Assembly: GCF_003985145.1 (NCBI RefSeq)
Contig: NZ_ML133525.1
Coordinates: 124,001 to 188,000 of the forward strand
Direction: 5' to 3'
Length of the DNA stretch: 64,000 nt
Source of the DNA: Rhizobium anhuiense
Lineage (GTDB): Bacteria > Pseudomonadota > Alphaproteobacteria > Rhizobiales > Rhizobiaceae
Shown here: positions 32,539 through 40,870 of the stretch, one piece after another
How positions within the stretch are numbered: position 1 is the first letter of the stretch
Layout: each line of letters begins with the position of its first letter
Position numbers and translations under genes: made by a program
Notes under the pieces: generated by a model
The model's input: the letters and a program-made list of their open reading frames with translations, nothing else
Told to the model about the DNA's origin: nothing
Database searches by the model: none

Positions 32539-33921
32539 TTACGCTGCCTTGGCGAAGGTGACGGCCGCCTTCAGGCCCTTGCCGTCCGTACCCGGCTCCA
32601 GCGTCAGGTCGGCATTGAAAAGATTGGCGATTTCTTCGACGATCGGCAGGCCGAGGCCGGCGCCGGGCGCGCCGGAATCATGGCCGCGCGAAAAACGCTG
32701 GCGTACCGCCTCCAGCTTCTCGCGCGGAATGCCGGGGCCATTATCCTCGACTTCGAGGCGGATCGTCTCTGACGCAGCGATAATGCGGACGGTGACCTCA
32801 GCCCCGTTGCCGGCATAGGCGATGGCATTGCCGGCGAGGTTGCGCAGCATTTCGCCGATCAGCAGCGGCTCGGCGCGGATCATCGCCGGGCTCTCGCCCT
32901 CGAAGCCGAGATCGATGCCGGCGACGGCCGCCGTCGGGATCTGCTCGCCGGTGATTTCCTGGGCGATTGCGGCAAGATCGATGGCGGAGGCGGTCAGCGC
33001 TTCCTTGGCTGTGGCGGCGTCGATCTTGGCCATCAGGAGCAACTGAGCGAGGATGCGCTCGGCATGCGCCACCGCCTGATCGCCCTTCAGCGCCGCCGCC
33101 TGCGCCTCATCCAGCGAGCCGGCGCGGGCGGAAAGAGCAAGCTGGGTGCGGATGATCGCCAGCGGTGTGCGCAGCTGATGGCTGGCATTGCCGGTGAAAT
33201 GGCGCAGCGCATCGAGCGCCGATTGCAGGCGGACCATGAAGGAATTGACCGTATCGACCAGCGGCTCGACCTCGCTTGGCACAGTCTGCTTGATTGGATG
33301 CAGGTCATCGGGGCTGCGTTCGCCGATGGCGTCGCCGAGCTTATAGAGCGGGCGGAGCGCCACCGTCACCGAAATCCAGACGATGACGGCCGCGCCCGCA
33401 ATCATGAAGGCGAGGCGCAATGCCGAGCGGACGAGGATTGCCCGCGCCAGCTGGCGGCGGGCGATGGTGGTTTCGGCGACCGTTACCACGAAGGGCACGG
33501 AGCGGATGCCCGTCGAGGCTGAGCGTTCGAGTGTGGCGACACGGATCGGCTCGCCGCGGAAGGTGTCGTCGGCGAAGGCGGCAGCATTGGGCGGCGTCTT
33601 CTTCAGGACCGGCAACGACTGGTAGCCAGTGATGAATTGGCCCGGCGGGCCGTCGACGCGATAGAAGACGCGATCCTGCGCGGCAGAGGTCAGCATTTCA
33701 AGCGCGACATAGGGGATATCGACCTGCAGCGTGCCGTCCTCGGCGACGACGACGCGTTCGGCGATCGCCAGCGCCGAACCGGCGAGCACGCGGTCGGAGA
33801 CGATGTTCGAGGTCTGGACCGCCTCGCGATAGGTATCGGCAAGCGCCAGCGTGCCGATCACGGCGGTGGAGACGAGCAGCCAGAAGAGCAGCCGGCGCCG
33901 GAGGGAATAGGCGGCTTTCAT
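32539..33921 (-). CDS. TctE-like sensor histidine kinase
   Basis: 460 residues. Membrane segment about 9-28, a periplasmic 2CSK_N-type sensor region (about 35-160; VFYRVDGPPGQFITGYQSLP is typical of TctE-like kinases), a second helix about 166-188, HAMP-like linker, DHp with His248 in GNASHQLRTPLA, and an ATPase domain (NLAGNAIAY, DNGPGIP, GAGLGLPIV). The ATG overlaps the stop of the response-regulator gene upstream. A TctE-type kinase and tctCBA 5-7 kb away suggest a functional link, though other genes intervene. Confidence 0.92.
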   Translation of the reverse strand: MKAAYSLRRRLLFWLLVSTAVIGTLALADTYREAVQTSNIVSDRVLAGSALAIAERVVVAEDGTLQVDIPYVALEMLTSAAQDRVFYRVDGPPGQFITGYQSLPVLKKTPPNAAAFADDTFRGEPIRVATLERSASTGIRSVPFVVTVAETTIARRQLARAILVRSALRLAFMIAGAAVIVWISVTVALRPLYKLGDAIGERSPDDLHPIKQTVPSEVEPLVDTVNSFMVRLQSALDALRHFTGNASHQLRTPLAIIRTQLALSARAGSLDEAQAAALKGDQAVAHAERILAQLLLMAKIDAATAKEALTASAIDLAAIAQEITGEQIPTAAVAGIDLGFEGESPAMIRAEPLLIGEMLRNLAGNAIAYAGNGAEVTVRIIAASETIRLEVEDNGPGIPREKLEAVRQRFSRGHDSGAPGAGLGLPIVEEIANLFNADLTLEPGTDGKGLKAAVTFAKAA

Positions 33922-34595
33922 GAGGCCTCGGGCAGCTTGTCGAGATAATAGCCGATGCCGCGGGCAGTCTTGACGGTCAGGCCGTGCGGCGAGAGACGCT
34001 TTCTCAAGCGGCTGACATATTGCTCGATGGCGTTTGCGGAAATGTCGTCGTCGAAGGCCGTCAGCGACTGGATGATCGCTTCCTTGGCGACGACCTTGCC
34101 GGCCCGCATGAAGAGGATTTCGAGCAGGCCGAGCTCGCGGGCGGGAATATCGAGGGGTGCGGCGCCTGATGAAAAGGTGCGGGAATTGAGATCGAAAGAA
34201 ATGCCGCCGAAACCGACGGTCGCCGAACGCAGCCCCGCCTGGCGGCGCAGCAATACCCGCACACGCGCCTCGAATTCGGCGATGTCGAAGGGTTTGATCA
34301 GGTAATCGTCAGCGCCGAGGTCGAGGCCCTTCACCCTTTCTTCCGGCGTGCCGCGCGCCGTCAGGATGAGGACGGCAGCCTGGTTCTGGCGGGCGCGCAT
34401 GGCACGCAGCACGTCGAGCCCGTCCATCTCGGGCAGGTTGAGGTCGAGAATCACCAGATCGAAATTTTCCGCAGCAATGACCGCATTGGCGGATGCGCCG
34501 TCATGGACGACATCGACGGCGTGGCCCGTGCCGCGCAAGATCGCCGACAGGCCGTCGGCCAGCGCGATATTGTCTTCGGTGAGCAGGATGCGCAC
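33918..34595 (-). CDS. OmpR-family response regulator (TctD-like)
   Basis: 225 residues. Receiver domain with Asp51 (LVILDLNLPEMDG), acidic pair ED near the N-terminus and Lys in DDYLIKPF. A winged-helix DNA-binding domain follows (about 125-220; EQYVSRLRKRL and TARGIGYYL). GTG at 34595 is preferred because it gives MRILLTEDN and has GGGGGA upstream; a TTG at 34616 would add seven residues. Translationally coupled to the kinase. Confidence 0.92.
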   Translation of the reverse strand: MRILLTEDNIALADGLSAILRGTGHAVDVVHDGASANAVIAAENFDLVILDLNLPEMDGLDVLRAMRARQNQAAVLILTARGTPEERVKGLDLGADDYLIKPFDIAEFEARVRVLLRRQAGLRSATVGFGGISFDLNSRTFSSGAAPLDIPARELGLLEILFMRAGKVVAKEAIIQSLTAFDDDISANAIEQYVSRLRKRLSPHGLTVKTARGIGYYLDKLPEAS

Positions 34596-34663
34596 GAATG
34601 TCCCCCTGTTTTTCAAAGGAGATTACAGAGGTGGCGGAGCGATGTCACAGCGATTTTGCAGCT

Positions 34664-34763
34664 TACAGCGCAGCGGGTCCTTCAGACGCGCAAAATACGC
34701 TGTGGCACTTTAATCCTCGCATCGAGCTTTGCGAAAATCGATTCCGATTTCCGGCCGATGCGC
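34664..34763 (-). repeat. Bipartite palindromic intergenic repeat, copy 1
   Basis: About 100 bp holding two imperfect palindromes: one with arms around CAGCGCAGC...GCTGTG, the other CGCATCGAG...CCGATGCG with an inner AAAATCGATTCCGATTT. Its reverse complement matches most positions of 42388-42488. It fills most of the gap between the response regulator and the cyclase gene. It resembles a high-copy Rhizobium repeat family; function unknown. Confidence 0.75.
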
Positions 34764-34788
34764 CACCGAATGCCGGGAAAGACTGGCG

Positions 34789-36657
34789 TCAGCTCCCGGT
34801 CATTTCGATTCGTTCGCGCTGCGTCATTGCGGCGTTGAGGAGTCTTCGGAAGCGGGGATCGTCGCGGATGTTGTCGAGATCAGAATCATTGTCGAACCAT
34901 TTGATATGGTAGACGGAGCTGTTCGGCAGCAGCTTCTCGAGAAGGTCGATCGCCTGGTCGGCGTCGCCGAGGACGGAATAGACACAGGCGAGATTATACT
35001 GGGCGACGATGTCGTCGGGATCGATGGCGATCGCGCGGGCCGCCCAGTCGCGGGCTCTCGTCACATCGCCCATATGGGCAAGCGCCAGCGCGCCACGATG
35101 GGCGGGGCCGGAATTTTCCGGATTGAGGTTCAGCGCGCGTTCGGCGCGCAGCAGGCCGAGGCGCGCCCAGTTTTCCGTGTCCAGCACACGGCCGAGCGAG
35201 CGGTAGGCGGACATCAGGTGGATCGGCGAAACATAGTCGTCAGGGCGGATCTCGGCGGCGCGGGTGAAGTATTGAACCGATTCGGCAAAGTTGCCGTGCA
35301 TGAAGAAGAACCGGGCATAGTGGAAATTCGCCTCGAAGAGGTTGGGGTCGAGCGCCAAAGCCCGTTCGAAGGCCGCCGCCGCCCTGTCGTCATAGCCGCT
35401 CTGATGCAAGGCGAGACCATGGGAGGCGTGAGCCTCGGGAAGGTCGGGATCAAGTTCCAGGGCGCGGGCGCTCATCTCGAGAATGCGCCTCAGCGGCACG
35501 TCGTCTGGTGCCCAATCACGGATCGCCGCATCGCAATCGGCGATGCCGGCATAGGCGCGGGCATAGTCCGGGTCGAGCTCGACAGCCTTGCAGAACATCC
35601 GCCTTGCAAGCTGCAGATAGGATTTGGTCCAGGTGTGGGAGAGCTGGCGGCCTCTGAGGTAATAGGTATAGGCCTCGACATTGGCGGTCGGCTCATTGGC
35701 GATCGCTTTCTTCTCTTCCGGCAGCAGACGCACCTTCAACTGGCCGACGATCGCGTGAGTGATCTCGTCCTGAATGGCGAAGATGTCGGTCAGGTCGCGG
35801 TCGTAACGCTCGGCCCAGAGATGGTCGCCATTGGCGGTGTCGATCAGCTGACCGGAGATGCGCACGCGATTGCCGAAGATGCGCACGCTTCCCTCGAGCA
35901 CGTAGCGCACGCCGAGTTCCTGGGCGAGCCGCTTCACTTTCACCGATATGCCCTTGTAGGTGAAGATGGTGTTGCGCGGCACGACGTGCAGGCTGGAGAT
36001 CTTGGAGAGATCGGTGATGATGTCTTCGGTGATGCCGTCGGAGAAATAGTCCTGGTCGGCATCGCCGCTCATATTGGTGAAGGGCAGCACCGCAATGAAG
36101 CACGTGTTGCGGTTCTGCGCGACCAATTTCGCCGAGGAGGGCGGCGCCAAGCTGACAGTATAGACCTGAACGGGCTGCCTGATGTTCTTCAGCGTATGTT
36201 CGCCGATGAACTCGAAGCCAAGATTGAGGCGCGAGCCGACCTGATCGCGCACCGAGGCGGACACGGCGATGCCGCCGGGCGCTGCGATACGCTCGAGCCT
36301 GGCGGCGAGATTGACGCCATCGCCGAATATGTCGCCATTCTCGACGACGACGTCGCCGAGATTGATGCCGATGCGGAATTCGACGCGCTCGTCCTTGGGC
36401 ACGCTCTCGTTGCGGGCCGCCATGCTGCGCTGGATCTCGGCGGCGCAGGCGACCGCATTCACCACGCTCTGGAATTCGGCAAGGATGCCGTCGCCGGTGA
36501 GTTTGACGATCCGGCCCTTGTAGTCGGCAATACGAATATCGACCAGTTCGCAGCGATGGCGGTTCAGCGCCTGCAACGTGCCGGATTCATCGATGCCCAT
36601 CAGTCGGCTGTAGCCGACGACATCCGCAGCGAGAATAGCGCTCAGTCGTCGTTCCAT
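34789..36657 (-). CDS. Cytoplasmic adenylate cyclase with TolB-like and TPR domains
   Basis: 622 residues. N-terminal class III cyclase (about 1-170): ILAADVVGYSRLM metal site, KLTGDGILAEF, and FGDGVNLAARL, so it is predicted active. A TolB/FlgO-like segment follows (about 185-330; IAVLPFTNMSGDADQDYFSDG), then TPR repeats (about 350-590). No membrane segments. This architecture is common in rhizobia, which encode many cyclases. It is divergent from the carbamoyltransferase-like gene, with a 427-bp region between them. Confidence 0.92.
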   Translation of the reverse strand: MERRLSAILAADVVGYSRLMGIDESGTLQALNRHRCELVDIRIADYKGRIVKLTGDGILAEFQSVVNAVACAAEIQRSMAARNESVPKDERVEFRIGINLGDVVVENGDIFGDGVNLAARLERIAAPGGIAVSASVRDQVGSRLNLGFEFIGEHTLKNIRQPVQVYTVSLAPPSSAKLVAQNRNTCFIAVLPFTNMSGDADQDYFSDGITEDIITDLSKISSLHVVPRNTIFTYKGISVKVKRLAQELGVRYVLEGSVRIFGNRVRISGQLIDTANGDHLWAERYDRDLTDIFAIQDEITHAIVGQLKVRLLPEEKKAIANEPTANVEAYTYYLRGRQLSHTWTKSYLQLARRMFCKAVELDPDYARAYAGIADCDAAIRDWAPDDVPLRRILEMSARALELDPDLPEAHASHGLALHQSGYDDRAAAAFERALALDPNLFEANFHYARFFFMHGNFAESVQYFTRAAEIRPDDYVSPIHLMSAYRSLGRVLDTENWARLGLLRAERALNLNPENSGPAHRGALALAHMGDVTRARDWAARAIAIDPDDIVAQYNLACVYSVLGDADQAIDLLEKLLPNSSVYHIKWFDNDSDLDNIRDDPRFRRLLNAAMTQRERIEMTGS

Positions 36658-37084
36658 GACCCCTCCCAGGATCTTCCCAGTTTAGTCTAGCTTTTTATAG
36701 AGTTTTTGTTGCGCGGAGTCGTCCCCCGAATAAGAAATTCGGGCGGTTTCGACGTTTTGACGCGGCAGCGCGACCATATAAGGTCGCCGATCTTCATCAA
36801 TACTCTGAATGGGTGAAGGATGGTGCGCGGCGCTAATCCTTTGTGATGAAAAGGTAATTCTAATCGAAGAAATTCGGGTTTATTTCATCGGTCGATACTT
36901 CGGGGGCGGCACTATAAAAGTGGCCGTCGAGCGGTTTGGGGCTTGAAGCGGAGCCAGGGGTTGGGCCGGAAGACAATTGCGAGGGGTATCCGCCGTATGA
37001 TTGTGATTCGCGGCTGCTTCGGTGGTTGCGATGAGGCCGGCGCCGGCTATTGTGGCGATGTTTCATGCGCGGCGGAGATTTTGG
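36658..37084. other. 427-bp divergent intergenic region with two perfect dyads
   Basis: No gene recognised. Relatively AT-rich from 36680 to 36910. It holds two perfect dyads: CCCGAAT-AAGAA-ATTCGGG (36725-36743) and GCGACC-ATATAA-GGTCGC (36770-36787), either of which could be an operator for the cyclase or the plus-strand gene. A 260-codon minus-strand open frame (36860-37642) runs through here but is judged an antisense shadow. Confidence 0.5.
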
Positions 37085-37955
37085 ATGACAGGTTCGGCCC
37101 GGAATTTTCTGGAGTTTCACGATATTCCGGAGGCCGGGCTCCGATCGATTGTCGCTCGCGCCGGCGAACTCGCCAAAAGCTGGGATGAGCGCACCGTGCC
37201 GCAGAGCCTTGCGGGCAAACGTGTCGCGCTGATTGCCGACGATAGTGGCTGGCGTAATACCACTGCCTTTGATCTCGGCATTCAGGCAATGGGCGGTATT
37301 TGCGCGCATGTGCCGATCGGTTTCGATGTTAGGGAGGAGACCGGCGATCTCGCTGGTTATCTCGGCAACTGGTTCGATATGCTGGTGATCCGCACCAAGG
37401 CGCTTGCGACATTGAAGGCGACGGCGGCAGTCTCGCCGGTGCCTGTCATCAATGCGCGCACAGGCTCCAACCACCCTTGCGAGACGCTCGGTGACCTTGC
37501 CTATATTAGGAGCCGGCGCGGCTCGATCGACGGGTTGAAGGTCGTTGGCGTGGCGGCGGACGCAAATATCCTCCGCTCCTGGGCCGAAGCCTCGATTGCG
37601 CTGCCGATAGAGGTTGTGCAGGTCTTTCCCGAACGCTGGCACATCCGTGACGCTGCACTGCTCAACGGGCGTTTCCGTGTGAGCGCCGATATGGGCGAGC
37701 TATCGGACGCCGACGTCGTCATCACCGATTCATGGCCGGGCGATGCCGCCTCGGAGACGCTCGCCGGCTACCGGATCGGCGCCGACCTGCTCGATCGTTT
37801 GTCGGAGGATGCGATCTTCCTGCCGTGCCATGCCAGTCAGGCGTGGCCAGGAGGTGACGGCCGAAGCGATGGAACATCCGCGCTGCCAGAGCCGTGCCGC
37901 CAAAGCCTTTCTGCTGCATGCGCAGAATGCGCTGATGGAGTGGGTCGCCGCCTAG
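37085..37955 (+). pseudogene. Ornithine-carbamoyltransferase-like gene with +1 frameshift near its 3' end
   Basis: From ATG 37085 the frame reads a carbamoyltransferase fold protein (NFLEFHDIPEAGLRSIV) through ...EDAIFLPCHA at about 37834. One extra base near 37835 then shifts the frame. The other frame restores VRRGQEVTAEAMEHP... to TAG 37953-37955, matching the family's (H)CLPxxRGxEV region and C-terminal helix. Without repair, translation runs on into the next gene. Key OTC motifs are altered as well: STRTR is GWRNT, HPxQ is HPCE, and the ornithine loop is DSWPGD. It was therefore probably a divergent paralogue, not the biosynthetic ArgF. Sequencing error is an alternative. Confidence 0.75.
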
Positions 37956-37999
37956 TCGGCGGCCTTGCTCCTCCCGGCGCGCTCAGGCATTGTTGCGGC

Positions 38000-39064
38000 A
38001 TGAGGAGAGTTTTCATTTTGCTGCTGGCCTTCTGGCCGGGCGTCGCGCTCGCCGATCAGGCCTTCTATCCGGCGAAGTCGGGTCAGGCCGATGCGGCGGT
38101 GCTGACGGTTTACTCCTCGCTCGACGAGCCGCTGGCGCGGCCGATGATCCGCGGTTTCCAGGATGCCAATCCCGACGTTGCGGTCAAATACGAGGATATG
38201 CTGACCGGCGACATCTACGACCGGATCGTCAAGGAGACGGATGCCGGCGAGAAGACGGCGGATTTCGCTTTTTCCTCGGCGATGGATCTGCAGGTGAAGC
38301 TTTCCAACGACGGATATGCGCAGGTCAGCAACCTGCCGATGAGTGCAGCATGGCCGAAATGGGCGAACTGGCGCAACACCGCCTATGCGCTCACCTTCGA
38401 GCCGGCGGTGTTCGTCTATCACAAGCCGAGCTTTGTACATGAGCCGGTGCCGAGTTCGCGGGCGGAATTCGTCGACTATCTGAAACGCAAGGGCAACAAG
38501 GTCTATGGCCGGATCAGCACCTACGATATCGAACGCTCCGGGGTCGGCTTTCTGTTCATGGCGCGCGACCAGGAGCAATTCGGCGACATCTGGTCGGTGA
38601 TCGGGGCGATGGGGGCTGCCGGCGTCAAGCTCTATTCGACGAGTTCGGCAATCCTCGAGCGCGTCGCCGACGGGCGCTTCGTGCTCGGCTACAACATTCT
38701 CGGCTCCTATGCGGCGGACTGGGCCTCGCGCTATCCCGATGTCGGCATCGTTCTGCCGAAGGATTACACGGTGGTGATGTCGCGGATCGGGCTGGTGCCG
38801 CAGGCGGCCGCCGAGCCGGAGCTCGGGCGGCGGTATCTCGCCTTCTTCATGTCGAAGGCGGGTCAGACGATCATGGCGCGGGAGCTGCAGATCCCGGCCG
38901 TCAGTCCTGAGGTGGCGGGGGAGAATACCGCCAATACGCTGCAGGAGCTGCTGGGCGCCCAGCTTCGGCCGGTGCCGGTCAGCCCCGGGCTGATGGTCTA
39001 TCTCGACCAGGTGAAGCGGGCACGGCTCATCGCGCATTGGAATGAGGTCTTGCGCGCGCAGTGA
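38000..39064 (+). CDS. FbpA-type ABC/sensor substrate-binding protein (orphan)
   Basis: 354 residues from ATG 38000. Signal peptide MRRVFILLLAFWPGVALA, then a class 2 periplasmic binding-protein fold (VLTVYSSLDEPLARPMIRGF, YEDMLTGDIYDRIVKET, LGYNILGSYA, GLVPQAAAEPELGRRYLAFF). Similar to iron/phosphate-type binding proteins, but no permease or ATPase lies nearby. It sits between a carbamoyltransferase-like gene and tctCBA, and 3.4 kb from a TctE/TctD-like pair. PgtC-like binding proteins act as extracytoplasmic sensors for two-component systems, so a sensory role is plausible. The in-frame upstream ORF joined to it is an artefact of the 37835 frameshift. Confidence 0.85.
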   Translation: MRRVFILLLAFWPGVALADQAFYPAKSGQADAAVLTVYSSLDEPLARPMIRGFQDANPDVAVKYEDMLTGDIYDRIVKETDAGEKTADFAFSSAMDLQVKLSNDGYAQVSNLPMSAAWPKWANWRNTAYALTFEPAVFVYHKPSFVHEPVPSSRAEFVDYLKRKGNKVYGRISTYDIERSGVGFLFMARDQEQFGDIWSVIGAMGAAGVKLYSTSSAILERVADGRFVLGYNILGSYAADWASRYPDVGIVLPKDYTVVMSRIGLVPQAAAEPELGRRYLAFFMSKAGQTIMARELQIPAVSPEVAGENTANTLQELLGAQLRPVPVSPGLMVYLDQVKRARLIAHWNEVLRAQ

Positions 39065-39069
39065 AGGTG

Positions 39070-39115
39070 TTCCGCTTCCAGCTGCTTCGTCCTTTGAAGC
39101 TGGAAATCGGACTGC
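39070..39115 (+). terminator. Hairpin downstream of the orphan binding protein
   Basis: Inverted repeat TTCCAGCT / AGCTGGAA about 10-45 bp after the stop at 39064, with a loop of about 13 nt and no T-run. A weak terminator candidate. The rest of the gap to tctC (to 39350) shows a GGACAC-TT-GTGTCC dyad and no gene. Confidence 0.35.
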
Positions 39116-39264
39116 CGTCCGCCAATTACGGCAAAAAAGTGTCCGCTGCTGCTGGATATCTTGCCGATGTCAGCTAAATGACAGCTTGTTGTGGTGCCTT
39201 TGGCTACTTCTTCTCCGTGGAGGCGGAGAGCTGAAGCCTTGGGAGGTATTCCGCTCGTCATTCA

Positions 39265-39278
39265 GGACACTTGTGTCC
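39265..39278. promoter_or_regulatory. Dyad GGACAC-TT-GTGTCC upstream of tctC
   Basis: A perfect 6-bp inverted repeat with a 2-bp spacer, 73 bp before the tctC start. The half-site with flank, TGTCCGCTG, recurs directly about 135 bp upstream (around 39138). The arrangement could be an operator, for example for a TctD-like regulator, but no binding data exist. Confidence 0.35.
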
Positions 39279-39350
39279 GCTGATCAGCCATCCTCCCGAT
39301 TCCCTGGAGAATAACGGGCGGTTTGCTCAGCCGCCGACGGAGGACACATC

Positions 39351-40295
39351 GTGAAGCATACGTTCATCGCAACCCTTTTTGCAGCTGTTATCGCGCTGCC
39401 GGCCTATGCGGCCGACTACACCATCATCGCGCCGGCCGCTCCCGGCGGCGGCTGGGACCAGACGGCTCGTTCGCTGCAGACCGCGCTGCAGCAGGAGAAG
39501 ATCTCCGGCAACGTGCAGGTCCAGAACGTTCCGGGCGCCGGCGGCACCATCGGGCTTGCGCAGTTCAGCAGCCAGGCTGCAGGCAACCCGAATTCGCTGA
39601 TCGTCGGCGGCTATGTGATGGTCGGCGCGATCCTCACCAACAAGTCGCCGGTGACGCTCAAGGACGTTACGCCGATTGCCCGGCTGACCGGCGAGTACGA
39701 AGCCGTCGTCGTTCCCGCCGCATCCGAGATCAAGACCATGGCCGATCTGGTTGCGGCGCTGAAGAAGGATCCGGGTTCGGTTTCCTGGGGCGGCGGTTCG
39801 GCCGGCGGTACCGATCACATCACCGTCGGCCTGATCGCTAAGGCGTCCGGCGTTGATCCGACCAAGATCAACTATGTCGCCTTCTCCGGCGGCGGTGAAG
39901 CACTCGCCGCCATTCTCGGCGGCCAGGTCACGGCCGGCGTCTCGAGCTACAGCGAGTTCCAATCGCAAGTGAAATCCGGCACGCTCCGCCTTCTCGCCGT
40001 TTCCAGCGACAAGCGTATCGACGGCGTCGATGCCCCGACGCTGAAGGAAGCCGGCACCGACGTCACCATCCAGAACTGGCGCATGGTTGCGGCTGCCCCC
40101 GGCCTGTCGGCTGAACAGGTCGCCGCCGTCACCGCCGATTTCGAGAAGCTGCATAGCTCGGCCACCTGGCAGGAAACCCTGAAGACCAAGGGCTGGGCCG
40201 ACACCTATCTGTCCGGCGACGCCTTCAAGGCGCAGCTCGAAAAGGACGTCTCCGCCACCGAAGGCATTCTCAAAGAGATCGGACTTGTTCAATGA
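39351..40295 (+). CDS. tctC: Tripartite tricarboxylate transporter, substrate-binding protein
   Basis: 314 residues, GTG start with GGAGGACAC upstream. Signal peptide ends at ...ALPAYAADY. TctC/Bug-family motifs: [30 protein letters not shown] and the [12 protein letters not shown] ligand loop. It captures a carboxylate in the periplasm and hands it to TctAB. First gene of tctCBA, overlapping tctB by 4 bp (ATGA). Confidence 0.95.
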   Translation: MKHTFIATLFAAVIALPAYAADYTIIAPAAPGGGWDQTARSLQTALQQEKISGNVQVQNVPGAGGTIGLAQFSSQAAGNPNSLIVGGYVMVGAILTNKSPVTLKDVTPIARLTGEYEAVVVPAASEIKTMADLVAALKKDPGSVSWGGGSAGGTDHITVGLIAKASGVDPTKINYVAFSGGGEALAAILGGQVTAGVSSYSEFQSQVKSGTLRLLAVSSDKRIDGVDAPTLKEAGTDVTIQNWRMVAAAPGLSAEQVAAVTADFEKLHSSATWQETLKTKGWADTYLSGDAFKAQLEKDVSATEGILKEIGLVQ

Positions 40296-40783
40296 GCGAG
40301 GATAACACCTCCTCGGCAACCGAGCGCCGCCCTGATTGGGCGGCGTTCATCATTGCCGTTTTCCTCTTCGTCGTCGCCGGCGTGATGGCCTGGGATGCCT
40401 CGCATCTGAAAACGATCGCGCAATACGACCGCATTGGCCCGGCAACGGTGCCTGAAGTGGTGGCGTTCGGGCTCTTCTGTCTTGGGGTCTGGACCGTCGC
40501 CGAAGCCTGGCGCGGCGAGTTTCCGGAACGCGACCGGCAGGAAGTGGCGCCGGTCATCTGGATCGTCGCCGGTCTTGCCGCCCAGATGCTGCTTCTGCGC
40601 ACCGCCGGCTTCTCGATTGCCACCGGTGTGCTGTTCGCACTGACGGCGCGCGGCTTCGGCAAGCGCAAGCTCTGGATCTCGCTGCCGTTCGGCATCGTTT
40701 TCAGCTTCGTCGTCTGGGCGATCTTCTCGCAGTTGCTGCAGCTGACGCTGCCGGCCGGCCCGCTCGAACATCTGTTCTTCTGA
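40292..40783 (+). CDS. tctB: Tripartite tricarboxylate transporter, small membrane subunit
   Basis: 163 residues with four predicted membrane helices (about 14-32, 50-65, 88-110, 125-150), as expected for TctB. The start overlaps the tctC stop, and an 87-bp gap precedes tctA. Poorly conserved in sequence; identified mainly by position and topology. Confidence 0.9.
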   Translation: MSEDNTSSATERRPDWAAFIIAVFLFVVAGVMAWDASHLKTIAQYDRIGPATVPEVVAFGLFCLGVWTVAEAWRGEFPERDRQEVAPVIWIVAGLAAQMLLLRTAGFSIATGVLFALTARGFGKRKLWISLPFGIVFSFVVWAIFSQLLQLTLPAGPLEHLFF

Positions 40784-40870
40784 CCGCGCGAGGCGCTGTC
40801 AGCTCTTTTGATTTTGCGCGGCGCCTGACCCCGAAACCGCAGGGTCGGGAATGCCGCTTGGGACACCAAG

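Noticed and set aside
30096-32561. 821-codon plus-strand frame opposite the transglutaminase-amidoligase gene
   Set aside because: Antisense shadow; the minus-strand product has complete catalytic motifs.
36860-37642. 260-codon minus-strand frame overlapping the carbamoyltransferase-like gene
   Set aside because: No similarity, no RBS, and it opposes a frame with clear carbamoyltransferase fold motifs.
37022-39064. A genuine carbamoyltransferase-binding protein fusion
   Set aside because: The junction contains nonsense sequence, the true C-terminus is readable in another frame, and the second part begins with its own signal peptide.
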